A stretch of DNA of 28,193 bases from RGIG3009 sp045648765 (GCA_045648765.1 JAZROQ010000028.1:1-28193); one strand, 5' to 3'. Positions 7,334 to 15,456 are shown, counted from the first letter of the stretch. The notes: generated from the letters alone by a model not told the origin. Numbers and translations: made by a program.

Positions 7334-8173
7334 ATGAAAACAAGAATTATTGTGGATTCCACAGCCGATTTGATGCCCGAATTTAAAAGCCGTGTGCACA
7401 CTGTTCCGCTTACCGTGAATTTTGGTGAAGAGGAATACATTGACGGTGTCACCATTGACCACAAAACCTTTTACGAAAGACTCATCGAAAGCGATGTGCT
7501 TCCTACCACAAGCCAAGCCACACCCGATGCGTTTGCAAAAGAATTCGAAAAAGCAAAACAAGCCGGAGAAAGCGCTGTTGTGATTACGCTTGCTTCTAAA
7601 TTTTCGGGCACATACCAAAGCGCAACGATTGCCGCCGAGGACTATGAGGATATGTATATTATCGACAGCACCAGCGCGGCAATGGGTAGCGGCATATTGG
7701 TGGAATTGGCATTTCGGCTTTTGGACGAAGGAAAAAGCGCCAAGGAAATTGCCGCAACGCTGGAAGAAGAAAAGAAAAAGATTGTTATCGTCGCTTTGGT
7801 GGATACCCTGGAATATCTCAAAAAAGGCGGTCGTATCTCCAAGGCGGTTGCGTTTGCGGGCGAGGTGTTGAATATCAAACCCGTTCTTTCGGTAATTAGC
7901 GGCGAAATCAATATGCTTGGAAAAGCGCGCGGCTCTAAAATGGGCAACAATTTGCTCGTCGAAGAAATTAACAAAGCCGGCGGTATCGATTTTAGCAAAC
8001 CGGTGTTGCTTGGTTACAGCGGCATTTCGGATGCGCTTTTGTTAAAATATATCGAAGACAGCCGCCCTATTTGGGAAGGCAATCTCGACGAGGTGCGTTA
8101 TACCACCGTTGGCAGCGTTATCGGAACACACGCAGGTCCCGGCGCTGTTGTTGTGGCATTTTTTAAAAACTAA
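7334..8173 (+). CDS. DegV-family fatty-acid-binding protein (FakB-like)
   Basis: A 279-aa DegV protein. These bind a fatty acid and, where FakA is present, present it for phosphorylation to acyl phosphate, feeding exogenous fatty acids into phospholipids. The sequence shows IIVDSTADL (about 4-12), the TTSQATPDAF loop (57-66), ASKFSGTYQSA near residue 90, DTLEYLKKGGRIS near 160, and the closing GPGAVVVAF. All are family hallmarks. I start at ATG 7334, which has AAGGAG 9 bp upstream; an in-frame ATG at 7292 inside marR has no ribosome site. It is co-transcribed with the MarR gene and ends at a strong bidirectional terminator. No fakA is in the window. Confidence 0.9.
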   Translation: MKTRIIVDSTADLMPEFKSRVHTVPLTVNFGEEEYIDGVTIDHKTFYERLIESDVLPTTSQATPDAFAKEFEKAKQAGESAVVITLASKFSGTYQSATIAAEDYEDMYIIDSTSAAMGSGILVELAFRLLDEGKSAKEIAATLEEEKKKIVIVALVDTLEYLKKGGRISKAVAFAGEVLNIKPVLSVISGEINMLGKARGSKMGNNLLVEEINKAGGIDFSKPVLLGYSGISDALLLKYIEDSRPIWEGNLDEVRYTTVGSVIGTHAGPGAVVVAFFKN

Positions 8174-8189
8174 CGGATTCTAACTTGAC

Positions 8190-8222
8190 AAAAAAAAGAG
8201 CAGCAAAGCTGCTCTTTTTTTA
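8190..8222. terminator. Bidirectional terminator between degV and the LysR gene
   Basis: Stem AGAGCAGC/GCTGCTCT (8197-8204 and 8208-8215), loop AAA, with A8 before and T7 after. It serves the convergent degV (+) and LysR (-) genes and touches the LysR stop codon. Confidence 0.93.
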
Positions 8223-9188
8223 TATCTTCACCGTGTCGCGCACCGATTGCGGGTGTTCGAACATGGTGCGGGCAATGTCCACAAACTTTTCGGCAATGGG
8301 GGTGCTGTCGGGTTTGGTGACGACCGACAGGTTTTGTTTGGCATACGGACCGCCAATGGCAAACAGCGCATAGCTGTCGTCGGGTTGCATGGTGGCAACG
8401 TTCATATCGGTGGTGAGCAACGCGCCGAACCCCGCCCGCATCAAGTTGAAATTGAGTTGTTGGCGTTGGGTGTTTGAGGTGATATAGGGGTTTAGATCCT
8501 CTTTGCCGAACAAGAGTTTTCGCTTTTTTTGAATGGTGGTTTGCGGCGGGGTATACACAAATTCCACGCCGTGGAAAAGCGACAAGTCAGACACCATTTT
8601 GCCCTCGTCATACGCTGCGCAAAGCACCTCGTCCCGCGTCATGGCAAAGGGAAGCAACGGTTCGGGAACCTTATCGCGCGGAATGGCCACCACAAACCGT
8701 TCTTCGAGCAGCACGTATTCGTGGTATTCTTCGGCGGGTTTGGGTTCGGACGAAAAGAGCAGGTCGACGCTTTCGCTCAGCAACAAATCGGACAAACTGC
8801 CCGTGTTGGTAATGACGATGTGCACGTCGATTTTGGGATACCGTTTTTGGAATTCTTTGAGAATTTTGGGGATCACGTAATACGAAATGTGCGTGGCGGT
8901 GCCAATGCGCAACGTGCCGCCGTCGGCGTGGCGAATATCGTCGATTTTTTCCATGGCTTCGCGCTGAATGTTTTGCGCTTTTTCGATGGCGTCGATGTAA
9001 CACCGCCCCTCTGCCGTTAGCGTGAGCGGCAGGGTTTTGCGGTTGAAAATTTGAAAGCCCAAACGTTCTTCTTCCCGCTTGATGGCGGCGCTGAGCGCCG
9101 GTTGCGAAACATACAACTGTTTTGCCGCTTTGCACACGCTTTTGTTTTGGTAGACGGCATAAATGTATTTGGAAACCGTATCTAACAT
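8220..9188 (-). CDS. LysR-family transcriptional regulator
   Basis: A 322-aa LysR-type regulator. The N-terminal helix-turn-helix is KAAKQLYVSQPALSAAIKRE (20-39), followed by ERLGFQIFNRKTLPLTLTAEG and the linker helix. The effector-binding domain begins at GTLRIGTATHISYYVIPKIL (about 90). The length is normal. The ATG at 9188 has only a weak GTGGGTG-like ribosome site. It is transcribed divergently from the M20 peptidase-yitT pair with a 96-bp gap that contains inverted repeats overlapping the peptidase promoter, so it probably controls those two genes and itself. The ligand is unknown. Confidence 0.92.
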   Translation of the reverse strand: MLDTVSKYIYAVYQNKSVCKAAKQLYVSQPALSAAIKREEERLGFQIFNRKTLPLTLTAEGRCYIDAIEKAQNIQREAMEKIDDIRHADGGTLRIGTATHISYYVIPKILKEFQKRYPKIDVHIVITNTGSLSDLLLSESVDLLFSSEPKPAEEYHEYVLLEERFVVAIPRDKVPEPLLPFAMTRDEVLCAAYDEGKMVSDLSLFHGVEFVYTPPQTTIQKKRKLLFGKEDLNPYITSNTQRQQLNFNLMRAGFGALLTTDMNVATMQPDDSYALFAIGGPYAKQNLSVVTKPDSTPIAEKFVDIARTMFEHPQSVRDTVKI

Positions 9189-9190
9189 AA

Positions 9191-9261
9191 GTTATAACAC
9201 CCACATTATATCAGAGTTTATGTTATCTATATTTGATTATAACAGAAGGGCGGTATATAAT
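9191..9261 (+). promoter_or_regulatory. Peptidase-yitT promoter with LysR-type inverted repeats
   Basis: -35 TTGATT (9233-9238), 17-bp spacer and a perfect -10 TATAAT (9256-9261). An inverted repeat TGTTAT-N12-ATAACA (9221-9244) covers the -35, and a short palindrome GTTATAAC (9191-9198) lies close to the LysR start. These are plausible LysR recognition and activation sites; the assignment is by position and symmetry only. Confidence 0.65.
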
Positions 9262-9284
9262 CAAGTGGTAAAGGTGGGTTACCG

Positions 9285-10433
9285 ATGGAAAATTTGTTTG
9301 CCAAAATTGAAGAACTGACACCGCAGTACCAACAACTGTGGGAGGACATTTGCAACCAAGAAAGTCCCACAGCCGACAAAGCCGGTGTGGACGCGGCGGG
9401 CGCATTGTTGCAAAACATTGCCCACCGAAAAGGTTTTGCGGTGGCGTGTTTACCGTGTGAGAAATCGGGCAATGCTTTTAGTGTTACCATTAACGAAAAC
9501 GCAACGGCAAAAAGTGTGGTGTTTTCGGGACATATCGACACGGTACACCCTATCGGTTCGTTTGGCTCGCCCGCCGTGCGCCGCGACCGACAAAAAATTT
9601 ACGGTCCGGGTGTAATGGATTGCAAAGGCGGCGTGGTGGCTTCGCTGTTGGCGCTGGATGCTTTGCATCAAGTGGGGTTTACGGGCCGTCCTGTCAAGTT
9701 GGTGGTGCAAACCGACGAAGAAACCGGCAGTGTCGGCAGCAACAAGCAAACCATTGCTTTTATGCTGGAACAATCCAAAGATGCGGTGGCTTTTTTGAAC
9801 ACCGAAGGGATCCAACAAAACACCGCCGTTATTTCGCGCAAGGGGATTGTGCGGTTTGCGTTTACGGTTTTGGGGAAAGCCGCCCATTCTTCCAAATGTT
9901 TTGCGGGTGCCAACGCCGTTTTGGAAGCGGCACACAAAATTGTGGAATTGGAAAAGTTAAAAGACCCACAAGGGCTCACGTGCAACTGTGGGGTGATCCA
10001 CGGCGGGTCCGCCCCCAACTCGGTGGCAGAGAACTGCCGTTTTACCGCCGACATTCGCTTTGCCACACCCGAACAATATGCGCAGGCGGTGGCATTGTGC
10101 CAAAAGGTTGCCGCGCACAGCACGGTGGCGGGGTGCAGCGGCACGTGTGAAATCATCGGCGAACGTCCCGCCATGCCGCGTACCCCCAAAAACGAAGCGT
10201 TGCTTGACGCCATGAACGCCATTTATGCAAAGTGCGGGTTGCCCGTTTTGGCGCCGCGCGATTGTTTGAGCGGTTCCGATGCCGCCTACACCACCATGGC
10301 GGGGATTCCCACTGTTGACAACTTGGGGGTTGACGGCGGGTTTATTCATTCCACAAACGAGTTTGCCTTTGTTGATTCGTTGGCGCAATCTGCCAAACGG
10401 CTTGCCGCCGTTGCTTACGAAATTGAGGGATAA
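9285..10433 (+). CDS. M20-family metallopeptidase (ArgE/DapE/CPG2-like)
   Basis: A 382-aa dizinc amidohydrolase of the M20 family, which cleaves N-acyl or peptide bonds of amino-acid derivatives. The predicted metal and catalytic residues are all visible: H83 and D85 in GHIDTVHP, bridging D112 in GPGVMDCKGG, the general-base pair E145/E146 in TDEETGS, E174 in LNTEG, and a C-terminal histidine in GGFIHSTNEF. A dimerisation domain sits between about residues 185 and 295. The order and spacing resemble glutamate carboxypeptidase; the substrate cannot be assigned. The ATG at 9285 has AAGGTGGG upstream. It is the first gene of an operon with yitT, divergent from LysR. Confidence 0.9.
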   Translation: MENLFAKIEELTPQYQQLWEDICNQESPTADKAGVDAAGALLQNIAHRKGFAVACLPCEKSGNAFSVTINENATAKSVVFSGHIDTVHPIGSFGSPAVRRDRQKIYGPGVMDCKGGVVASLLALDALHQVGFTGRPVKLVVQTDEETGSVGSNKQTIAFMLEQSKDAVAFLNTEGIQQNTAVISRKGIVRFAFTVLGKAAHSSKCFAGANAVLEAAHKIVELEKLKDPQGLTCNCGVIHGGSAPNSVAENCRFTADIRFATPEQYAQAVALCQKVAAHSTVAGCSGTCEIIGERPAMPRTPKNEALLDAMNAIYAKCGLPVLAPRDCLSGSDAAYTTMAGIPTVDNLGVDGGFIHSTNEFAFVDSLAQSAKRLAAVAYEIEG

Positions 10434-10437
10434 CACC

Positions 10438-11310
10438 ATGAAAAACGGTTTGGGATATGCAAAAATTGTGTTGGCGGCGCTTTTGCTTGCCGCTAACTAT
10501 TACATTTTTATTGTTACCAACCATTTTGCCCCTGCGGGGCTGAATGGCATTGCCACCATGATTCAGTATAAAACGGGGTTGAGCATCAGTTATATGTCGC
10601 TTTTGATCAACGTGCCGCTTTCGATTGCCGCTTATTTTTTGGTGCACAAAGCATTTGCCGTCAAAACGCTTTTGTTTTCGGTGGTGTATTCGGTGGCGTT
10701 TTTGTTGTTGCAACATTCCGACTTTGCGGGGATTCAGTATAACGCGGGCGGGCACGACACCGTGTATCCCGTGGTCATCAGCGGGGTGATCAGCGGTGTG
10801 GTGTACGGTGTGTGTTTTCGCAACAACGGTTCCACGGGCGGTACCGACGTTATCTCGCGCTATATCCACAAAGTGCGCCCCGACCAAAATTTTTTTACCG
10901 TGGTGTTTGTGCTTAATGCCATTGTCGCCGTTTCGTCGATTTTTGTGTATGCCCAAAACGGCGCGCTCGATTACAAACCCATGGCACTGTGTATTTTATA
11001 TTGTTTTATTTCCACTTACGTCGGCAACACGTTGTTAAAATCTTCCAAAACCGCCTACCAATTCACGGTGATTACCACTCACCGCGACGAGATTGTCGCC
11101 GAAGTTTTGCAAAAACTGCACCACGGCTGCACCGAAATTGACGCGGTGGGAACGTATACCGGTTCACCCAAAAAGGTGCTGATTTGCGTGATTAACAAAC
11201 ATCAGTTGGTGGATTTTCAAAAAATCGTTGCCAAGTACGACAACACGTTTTCGTATTTTGAAGTCATTAACGAAACGTACGGCAATTTTAAACACGTTCG
11301 GCAACACTAA
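10438..11310 (+). CDS. YitT-family membrane protein (DUF2179 C-terminal domain)
   Basis: A 290-aa protein with five or six hydrophobic segments in the first 200 residues, including the family-typical NHFAPAGLNGIATMIQ (23-38) and the GSTGGTDVISRYI loop (about 141-153). A soluble C-terminal domain (about 205-285, with VITTHRDEIVAEVLQKLHHGCT and VLICVINKHQ) corresponds to DUF2179. The molecular function of the YitT family is not well established; transport is often assumed. The ATG at 10438 follows the peptidase stop by 4 bp with GAGGGA as ribosome site, so the two are one operon and may share a substrate. A strong terminator follows. Confidence 0.88.
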   Translation: MKNGLGYAKIVLAALLLAANYYIFIVTNHFAPAGLNGIATMIQYKTGLSISYMSLLINVPLSIAAYFLVHKAFAVKTLLFSVVYSVAFLLLQHSDFAGIQYNAGGHDTVYPVVISGVISGVVYGVCFRNNGSTGGTDVISRYIHKVRPDQNFFTVVFVLNAIVAVSSIFVYAQNGALDYKPMALCILYCFISTYVGNTLLKSSKTAYQFTVITTHRDEIVAEVLQKLHHGCTEIDAVGTYTGSPKKVLICVINKHQLVDFQKIVAKYDNTFSYFEVINETYGNFKHVRQH

Positions 11311-11313
11311 CGC

Positions 11314-11361
11314 AAAAAAAGAACGCCCCCGGTTGGCAAATGCCAATCGGGGGGTTTTGTT
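11314..11361. terminator. Terminator between yitT (+) and the HAD gene (-)
   Basis: A 13-bp stem (11326-11338 with 11341-11353) with a single G-U-type mismatch and loop AA, followed by TTTTGTT on the plus strand and A7 (11314-11320) for the minus strand. It overlaps the HAD stop codon. Confidence 0.85.
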
Positions 11362-12010
11362 AAAAATCAATGGTAAGTAACTCTGCAAAATCGTGAACGT
11401 AATAATCGGTGGCGGCTTTGATTTGCTCGACGTAATCGTCGGACGAGGGGTCGTACACCCCACACACCATCATCCCCGCTTGTTTGGCGGTGGTGTCGGC
11501 GCCCAAGTTATCGTCCAAAAACAGCACGTTTTCTACCGTGGTTCCCAGTTTTTGCGCCGCCGCTTTGTAAATGGCGGGGTCGGCTTTGGTGGTGCCGAAA
11601 TCGTCGCACGACCACACGTTGTCAAACAATTCCCACAACCCAAGTCGTTTTAAACACGCGTCCAAGGTGATGTGCGGACTGGCGGTCAGCACGTTTAGGC
11701 TTATTCCCTGCGCTTTAAGGGCTTTGAGCGTGGATTCCACGTGCGACTTTGCGGGGATTTTGTGCAAATAGGCATCCAGCATATACTCTTTCATGAGCAA
11801 CAAAAGCTTCTCTTTGGGCATTTGCAGTCCCAATTCGTTTAGGTAGTAATCGGCAACGCCGTTTAAGCCCAGCGGCGTGATGGTTTTGACAATGTCGTTT
11901 TGATATGCCACACCGTTTTCATCCAAAATGCGCAGCATGGCGCTGACAAACGTGGGCATCGAATCGACCAGCGTGCCGTCAAAATCGAACAGATAATAGT
12001 GGGTTTTCAC
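11360..12010 (-). CDS. HAD-IA family phosphatase (phosphoglycolate phosphatase-like)
   Basis: A 216-aa HAD hydrolase. Motif I is YLFDFDGTLVDS near the N-terminus with the nucleophile and acid aspartates, motif II is LTASPHITLD with its serine/threonine, the lysine of motif III lies in DFGTTKADPAIYKAA, and motif IV is VLFLDDN. The small alpha-helical cap between motifs I and II marks subclass IA (Gph/PGMB-like). The substrate is unknown. The start is GTG at 12010 with GGAGG 8 bp upstream. A longer reading frame to 12130 is open, but those extra codons come from the repeat element at 12050-12097 and I leave them out. Confidence 0.88.
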   Translation of the reverse strand: MKTHYYLFDFDGTLVDSMPTFVSAMLRILDENGVAYQNDIVKTITPLGLNGVADYYLNELGLQMPKEKLLLLMKEYMLDAYLHKIPAKSHVESTLKALKAQGISLNVLTASPHITLDACLKRLGLWELFDNVWSCDDFGTTKADPAIYKAAAQKLGTTVENVLFLDDNLGADTTAKQAGMMVCGVYDPSSDDYVEQIKAATDYYVHDFAELLTIDF

Positions 12011-12049
12011 TGTTTTTTCCTCCGTCTTTTGCCTTGGGTTTGTGCGGTA

Positions 12050-12168
12050 GGCTCCCCTGTGTAAGGGGAGCTGTCGGCGAAGCTGACTGAGGGGTTGCAA
12101 GGCTTCGCACAAACACAATCCCTCCGTCACGGCTTTTGCCGTCCCACCTCCCTTTACACAAGGGAGGC
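12050..12168. repeat. Composite family A element, head-to-head inverted pair
   Basis: A minus-oriented A half-element (12050-12097) and a plus-oriented half-element (12116-12168) are separated by an 18-bp spacer containing GCACAAACA. Each half has a variable-stem hairpin and the conserved ACACAAGGGAG-type hairpin. It lies between the HAD and PHP genes and runs into the 3' end of the PHP coding region, supplying its stop codon. Very similar pairs occur at 15332-15448 and 24581-24716. Confidence 0.9.
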
Positions 12169-13173
12169 GTTTTTTAATTCGTCTGCGGAATACGCGCGGG
12201 TGGTGGCGTAACTGCCATCTTTGGCGGTGACGGTGACATACACAAACGCGTTTTCAACCTCGTCTGCTTTTTCGAGCAAGGGGGTGATGTCGAACGTGGC
12301 GGTGGTCAGCGTTTCGCCCTTTGTTGCCGACACGCGGCGGGCAAAACGACCGTGGCTTTCGAGCGAAACGGTCGCCGCCGCAGAACAGGTGACGCAAAGT
12401 TGCCCCTCTTCCACGCTCAGTTCGGAAATTTCGGGACCGCACGACATGTAAAAATCGCCGTTTTCGAGCGCCGTAATCACGCTGTCGTAAGTCAGTTCTT
12501 CGGCGCCCACCATGATATACGAAACACCCAGCGCGGCGGGTTTGTGCATATCGTCCGTGCCGACGGGGTATATTTTGTTTCCCTGTTTCAGCAAATCTTT
12601 GAACACACGGGGATTATTTTCGTTGTGACCTACCAAGCAACATTCGGTGTTGCGCAGTTCCATGCCCCACAGCCCTTTAAGCCCCGCGTAGTCCGGGTAG
12701 GAGTGGCACGACCACGTGGGATGGTTATACATGACCAAAAAACCTTTTTCGTTGGCTTTTTGAATGATTTCGTTGATGGAATCTACCGTGTGTGTGGCGG
12801 GAATGTTTTCGTTTTGCATTAACGATTCGTATGCGGCGGCGTTTGGGTAGCGTGCGCCGACAACGCACGGCACCCACAAGTTATCGGGGCGTTTGGCAAT
12901 GAAATTTAAGTGATACGTGCCGCCGTGAATCGCATTTTTTTGCGGAGTGTTAACGTTGATTTCCGTGCCGGTAAGCATTAAAAAATCGGTGTCGTTTTTT
13001 GCCGAGTGGTCCACAACGACATTGTGGTCGGTCAGGCAAAGCACTTGATACCCGCGTGCTTTGTATTCCCCCACCACTTCGTCGGGCGTGAGTTTGCCGT
13101 CGGAAATGGTGGTGTGGGTGTGTAAATTGGTTTTAAAATACCGCGCCACTTGCGGTAACAACTGTTTTTTCAT
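12154..13173 (-). CDS. PHP-domain metal-dependent phosphoesterase
   Basis: A 339-aa protein of the PHP (polymerase and histidinol phosphatase) superfamily. The metal-binding motifs are HTH at residues 18-20 in NLHTHTTISDG, DH at 49-50 in CLTDHN, E in LTGTEIN, a histidine in MYNHPTWS, and DxxH in PVGTDDMH. The C-terminal 90 residues form a beta-rich accessory domain (SELSVEEGQLCVTCSAAA). The substrate, a phosphate ester, is unknown. The ATG at 13173 has AAGGGG upstream. The last six residues (KNASLV) and the TAA are encoded by a family A repeat hairpin, so the original C-terminus was replaced or extended. It has its own promoter. Confidence 0.85.
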   Translation of the reverse strand: MKKQLLPQVARYFKTNLHTHTTISDGKLTPDEVVGEYKARGYQVLCLTDHNVVVDHSAKNDTDFLMLTGTEINVNTPQKNAIHGGTYHLNFIAKRPDNLWVPCVVGARYPNAAAYESLMQNENIPATHTVDSINEIIQKANEKGFLVMYNHPTWSCHSYPDYAGLKGLWGMELRNTECCLVGHNENNPRVFKDLLKQGNKIYPVGTDDMHKPAALGVSYIMVGAEELTYDSVITALENGDFYMSCGPEISELSVEEGQLCVTCSAAATVSLESHGRFARRVSATKGETLTTATFDITPLLEKADEVENAFVYVTVTAKDGSYATTRAYSADELKNASLV

Positions 13174-13195
13174 CAAAGCATCCCCTTTTGACAAC

Positions 13196-13224
13196 ATTGT
13201 AGCACAAACGCGCCTCAAATACAA
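13196..13224 (-). promoter_or_regulatory. Promoter of the PHP gene
   Basis: On the minus strand -35 TTGTAT (13224-13219), 17-bp spacer and -10 TACAAT (13201-13196) preceded by TGTGC. The -35 directly abuts the terminator of the upstream glycosidase gene. Confidence 0.75.
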
Positions 13225-13250
13225 TAAAAGCCGTGCAGTTTTTACACGGC
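13225..13250 (-). terminator. Terminator of the glycosidase gene
   Basis: Stem GCCGTG/CACGGC (13230-13235 and 13245-13250) with a 9-nt loop. On the minus strand it is followed by TTTTATT. It lies 10 bp after the glycosidase stop codon. Confidence 0.8.
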
Positions 13251-13260
13251 TTTTACAGCA

Positions 13261-14772
13261 TTATGCGCGAATGGTTTTGGTTTTTCCGTTCCAGATAACG
13301 TTTACCGTCACCGGTTTGTCCGAAACGACCGTCACGATCGGTTCTTCGTCGGCGCTTTGCCGCGCTTCGCAGATAAGGTCTACGTTAGCCTCGCCAAACG
13401 GATAGTTTTTAATGCCGTGGCGTTCGGTGCGGTGGATATGCCAGTGAATGCACCCGTTTTGCGCATCGGGTTGGATGCCGAAAACATACTCGAACAAAAT
13501 CGAAATCGAAGCCAGTCCCGTCCAGCCCACAAAATCGGAGTTGGATTCGTTGCCCGGTGCCACCGTTTCGGGAGCGTAGTTTTCGTGCAGCGTGTGGGTG
13601 TGCTTGAAAACCTCGACAACGTTTTTTAAATAATCGCAAGCAATTTCATATGCCAATTGTTGATAGCCGTTATCAAACAAACCTCTTAACACCATGTAGT
13701 TCGTCGGTGCCCACACACTTCCTTTCCAGTAACCGCCTTGGGCTACGTAAAACTCGGAATCGGCAGAAAGTGTGGGAACGCGGTTTGGACGTTTGAACTC
13801 TTTTTCGTTATCGAGGTGAGCCACAAAAGCATCCATTCTCTCTTTGGGTACAAGCCCCGCTATCAACGTCCAGTACGAGGCAACCGTTTTGACGTTGCTT
13901 AACGTTCCGTCGCGGTATTTGTCATAATAAAAGTTGTCGGTTTCGCTCCACATGGTGTTGTTGATGGTTTTATGTAACAACGCCATTTCTTCTTTAAGCC
14001 ACGAAACCTCGTTTTCCTTGCCCAATATTTTTGCCATTTTCAGCAAAATTTCGGCGCTCATGTATTGTTGCGCACACGTGTCAATCCAGCTCATAAACCC
14101 GTGCGAAACATAGGGATGATACTCTTTTGCCGGTCTGGGCGAATTGTCCATGCCGCATGCCAGTCCACAGCTCCAATAACTGCCGTCCGGCCACGAACGG
14201 TTAAGCATGAGCCAACGGTGATACGCGCACAAAGGAACAAAAACGCGCGACAACCGATCAAGGTCAAAAGTAGAACGGTAATATTCCCATTCCGCCCACG
14301 GCAAGATGTTGGGGCCGGTCGATGCCGGATCGTCGCGCGAGAATCGTTCGCCCCATTCGTTTTCGAACAATTGGCGGCTGATAAACCCATCTTTGTGCTG
14401 ATGCGCATAAAAGTTATCCAGCGTTTTTTGAAAATCAAAAATCTTGGCGGCATATTTCCCAAACATCGTGATAAACGAAGAATCCCACATAAACAGGTCG
14501 CCGTTAAACGCGGTGTCAATAAAATCCGAAACCATACCCGCTTGGGGGTTGGCTTTTTTTAGGTTTCCAAAAGCAATTTCCCACGTTTTGTAGTAGCAGT
14601 CGACAGCCGCTTTGTTGCCTTCGAAAATCGGTTGCGGCAGACGGTCTTTGATGTCGGCATAGCGGGGCAAGGGGGTCGTTTCATCGGGGGTAAGCCCAAT
14701 AAACGAGTTTTGCTCTACTTGCGGATTGACGTAATAATAGGGGTTGCCGTTTACTTGAAAGCCGTGTTTCAT
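13261..14772 (-). CDS. GH63/trehalase-like (alpha/alpha)6 glycoside hydrolase
   Basis: A 503-aa protein resembling the MGH1/YgjK-like group of GH63 glycosidases. It has NGDLFMWDSSFITMF near residue 90, where WD(T/S)SF is the usual signature, GFISRQLFE, DDPASTGPNILPWAEWEYY near 150, WPDGSYWSCGLACGMDNSP near 195-215 with a candidate acidic residue in GMDNSP, and GGYWKGSVWAPTNYMVLRGL followed by ETVAPGNESNSDFVGWTGL in the C-terminal part. Such enzymes cleave alpha-linked glucosides or mannosylglycerate; specificity is not assignable. No signal peptide is seen. The ATG at 14772 has GGGAG 8 bp upstream; a GTG at 14781 overlaps that ribosome site and is rejected. It forms the host border of the phage module. 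Confidence 0.82.
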   Translation of the reverse strand: MKHGFQVNGNPYYYVNPQVEQNSFIGLTPDETTPLPRYADIKDRLPQPIFEGNKAAVDCYYKTWEIAFGNLKKANPQAGMVSDFIDTAFNGDLFMWDSSFITMFGKYAAKIFDFQKTLDNFYAHQHKDGFISRQLFENEWGERFSRDDPASTGPNILPWAEWEYYRSTFDLDRLSRVFVPLCAYHRWLMLNRSWPDGSYWSCGLACGMDNSPRPAKEYHPYVSHGFMSWIDTCAQQYMSAEILLKMAKILGKENEVSWLKEEMALLHKTINNTMWSETDNFYYDKYRDGTLSNVKTVASYWTLIAGLVPKERMDAFVAHLDNEKEFKRPNRVPTLSADSEFYVAQGGYWKGSVWAPTNYMVLRGLFDNGYQQLAYEIACDYLKNVVEVFKHTHTLHENYAPETVAPGNESNSDFVGWTGLASISILFEYVFGIQPDAQNGCIHWHIHRTERHGIKNYPFGEANVDLICEARQSADEEPIVTVVSDKPVTVNVIWNGKTKTIRA

Positions 14773-14803
14773 TTGTTCCACTCCCTACTAAAAGGTTTTA
14801 CAA

Positions 14804-14833
14804 ATTGTAGCACAAAACCCTTTTTTGTGTCAA
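14804..14833 (-). promoter_or_regulatory. Promoter of the glycosidase gene
   Basis: On the minus strand a consensus -35 TTGACA (14833-14828), 18-bp spacer and -10 TACAAT (14809-14804) preceded by TGTGC. Confidence 0.8.
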
Positions 14834-14842
14834 GCGCAAACA

Positions 14843-14870
14843 ACAAATGCCCCCACAAGGGGGCGTTTGT
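14843..14870 (-). terminator. Terminator at the end of the phage module
   Basis: A 12-bp stem with one G-T pair (arms 14843-14854 and 14859-14870; core GCCCCC/GGGGGC), loop ACAA, and T-rich sequence after it on the minus strand. It lies 7 bp after the holin stop codon and marks the left border of the virion module. Confidence 0.75.
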
Positions 14871-14877
14871 TTTGGCG

Positions 14878-15057
14878 TTAGATGCCGTGGGGGTTGGTGG
14901 GATTGTTGACAATGCCAAAGCCAACCAGCACCGGCAACAACACGTTGAGCAAACCGTCGACGGTAGCTGAAATATCCACCCCGCCGAATTCTTTGGCGCA
15001 AAATACCGCCAAAGCGGCAACCGACACCCACAAAGCCCATGATTTTAAACGATTCAT
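14878..15057 (-). CDS. Phage holin (phi LC3-like small holin)
   Basis: A 59-aa membrane protein that would permeabilise the host membrane so the endolysin can reach the wall. It has a hydrophobic segment at about 7-22 (SWALWVSVAALAVFCA) and a second at about 35-50 (LLNVLLPVLVGFGIV), and ends in GIVNNPTNPHGI, which resembles the conserved GIVxDPTTKG end of phi LC3-type holins. The ATG at 15057 has AAGGAG 10 bp upstream. Between it and the XhlA-like gene lies a 400-bp block of dispersed repeats, and a family C hairpin sits just upstream of its ribosome site. It is the last gene of the module. Confidence 0.75.
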   Translation of the reverse strand: MNRLKSWALWVSVAALAVFCAKEFGGVDISATVDGLLNVLLPVLVGFGIVNNPTNPHGI

Positions 15058-15061
15058 ACGT

Positions 15062-15448
15062 CTGATTCTCCTTTTTTTATTTCGCGCAATTTGTGCGCGT
15101 GTTTTGGTTTGTGCGAAACCTAAAACAATCCCTCCGTCACGGCTTTTGCCGCGCCACCTCCCTTTACACAAGGGAGGCATTCCCCTTTTCACTTTTCACT
15201 CTTCACTCTTCACTGCGGCAATGCAATTGCCGCAAAGGCAATCCCTCCACCGCTAACGCGGTCCCCCTCCCTTTACACAAGGGAGGCGTTATCTCGCCAC
15301 TTGTTTTGTGCAAACCAATTCGTCCCGCTAAGGCTCCCCTGTGTAAGGGGAGCTGTCGGCGAAGCTGACTGAGGGGTTGCACGATTTCGCACAAACACAA
15401 TCCCTCCGTCTCGCATTCGCTCGACACCTCCCTTTACACAAGGGAGGC
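15062..15448. repeat. Repeat block between the holin and XhlA-like genes (families C, A, D, A, A-pair)
   Basis: The order on the plus strand is: family C element (about 15070-15112, with TTTCGCGCAATTTGTGCGCG), A half-element (15126-15178), family D CACTCTTCACTCTTCACT tract with a GCGGCAA/TTGCCGC hairpin (about 15187-15236), A half-element (15239-15287), part of C (TTTGTGCAAACCAATTCGT, about 15304-15324), and a head-to-head A pair (15332-15379 and 15398-15448). No gene is seen in this stretch; short open frames here encode only repeat translations such as PLCKGRW. Confidence 0.88.
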
Positions 15449-15456
15449 GTTTTACC

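Noticed and set aside
12011..12130. N-terminal extension of the HAD protein (MTEGLCLCEALQPL...)
   Set aside because: The extra codons translate the family A repeat; a GTG with GGAGG at the right distance gives a normal HAD N-terminus.
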